Translations under genes and position numbers: made by a program
The notes under the pieces: model-generated
What the model was told of the DNA's origin: nothing
Seen by the model: the letters and a program-made list of their open reading frames with translations, nothing else
The model's database searches: none
Assembly: GCA_938049325.1 (NCBI GenBank)
Contig: CALICC010000064.1
Span: 1-7,113 of the forward strand
Origin: an uncultured Ilumatobacter sp.
GTDB lineage: Bacteria; Actinomycetota; Acidimicrobiia; Acidimicrobiales; Ilumatobacteraceae
Length of the DNA stretch: 7,113 nt
Direction of reading: 5' to 3'
Shown here: positions 6,868 through 7,113 of the stretch, in pieces
How the letters are laid out: each line of letters opens with the position of its first letter
Position numbering within the stretch: position 1 is the first letter of the stretch

Positions 6868-7113
6868 ATGCCACGCGCTGACCTCGGCTACGAGCCGGAC
6901 CGCATCGACGCGCTGCACACGAAGACGATCGGCGCGATCGGGTCGTTACGCGCCATCACCTCGACCGACCCGAGCGCAGCGTTCGCCATGGCGGCGGTGC
7001 GGGGTCTACTGACGACGCTCGAAACCGGCTGGATGCCTGCGATCGTCGCCGTGCGGAACAGTCGGGCACTCGTCGACCCGGTTCCCGTCCGCGGGTTCGG
7101 TGTCCCGAAGCGG
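6868..7113 (+). CDS. Unrecognised protein, 5' part only (82 codons in window)
   Basis: An open plus-strand frame from ATG 6868 to the right edge (82 codons, no stop). Third positions are mostly G or C, as in the confirmed genes, which supports real coding. The peptide starts MPRADLGYEPDRIDALH. It has a predicted amphipathic helical stretch through DALHTKTIGAIGSLR and a small hydrophobic segment around AAFAMAAVRGLL and MPAIVAV. There is no signal peptide, and I see no motif that identifies a family. The frame stays open upstream to at least 6718 but has no good start codon there, so ATG 6868 is preferred. The Shine-Dalgarno signal is weak (GAAG, 5 bases before the ATG). A better one (AGGGA at 6808-6812) precedes an out-of-frame ATG at 6819, whose 20-codon frame overlaps this start. 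It is divergent from the dehydrogenase gene. Confidence 0.55.
   Translation, partial: MPRADLGYEPDRIDALHTKTIGAIGSLRAITSTDPSAAFAMAAVRGLLTTLETGWMPAIVAVRNSRALVDPVPVRGFGVPKR

Noticed and set aside
1..7113. A defence island, CRISPR array, mobile element, prophage or other new multi-gene system
   Set aside because: No repeat-spacer array, transposase, integrase, tRNA-end attachment site, toxin-antitoxin pair or clustered unknown genes is visible. The genes are metabolic or secreted-enzyme genes with uniform base composition.

Overview
The window looks like chromosomal DNA of a high-GC actinobacterium. Codons are strongly GC-biased at third positions, and the acyl-CoA dehydrogenase is of the FadE2/ACAD10-11 type common in that phylum. 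An Acidimicrobiia (Ilumatobacter-like) source is a guess from overall protein flavour; no marker gene is present to settle it.

Layout, left to right. (1) Positions 1-3313, minus strand: one very long open frame (1104 codons, running off the left edge without a stop) encoding a secreted ExeM/NucH-type extracellular nuclease. It has a signal peptide, two tandem lamin-tail domains, an OB-fold domain, an endonuclease/exonuclease/phosphatase (EEP) catalytic domain with all key residues, and a Calx-beta domain reaching the window edge. (2) Positions 3314-3472: intergenic, with a good Shine-Dalgarno site and a conspicuous 28-bp dyad just upstream of the nuclease start. (3) Positions 3473-5302, minus: a 609-residue cytoplasmic glycoside hydrolase resembling the raffinose synthase/Sip1 branch of GH36, with non-canonical active-site motifs. 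(4) Positions 5363-6694, minus: a 443-residue acyl-CoA dehydrogenase whose predicted catalytic base is Asp, as in ACAD10/11. (5) Positions 6695-6867: a divergent intergenic region with a 10-bp direct repeat. (6) Positions 6868-7113, plus: the start of an unrecognised gene that runs off the right edge.

The three minus-strand genes are transcribed in the order dehydrogenase, GH36-like enzyme, nuclease. The first two are 60 bp apart and may be cotranscribed. The nuclease lies 159 bp further on and probably has its own control region. No shared pathway is evident. The dehydrogenase points to lipid or hydroxy-acid catabolism, the GH36-like enzyme to galactoside or related sugar metabolism, and the nuclease to use of extracellular DNA as a source of phosphate, nitrogen or nucleosides. 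Together they suggest a heterotroph scavenging organic matter. I found no rRNA, tRNA, CRISPR array, insertion sequence, phage gene or defence system, and nothing that amounts to a new multi-gene system. The most worthwhile leads are the divergent GH36-like enzyme and the dyad in front of the nuclease gene.
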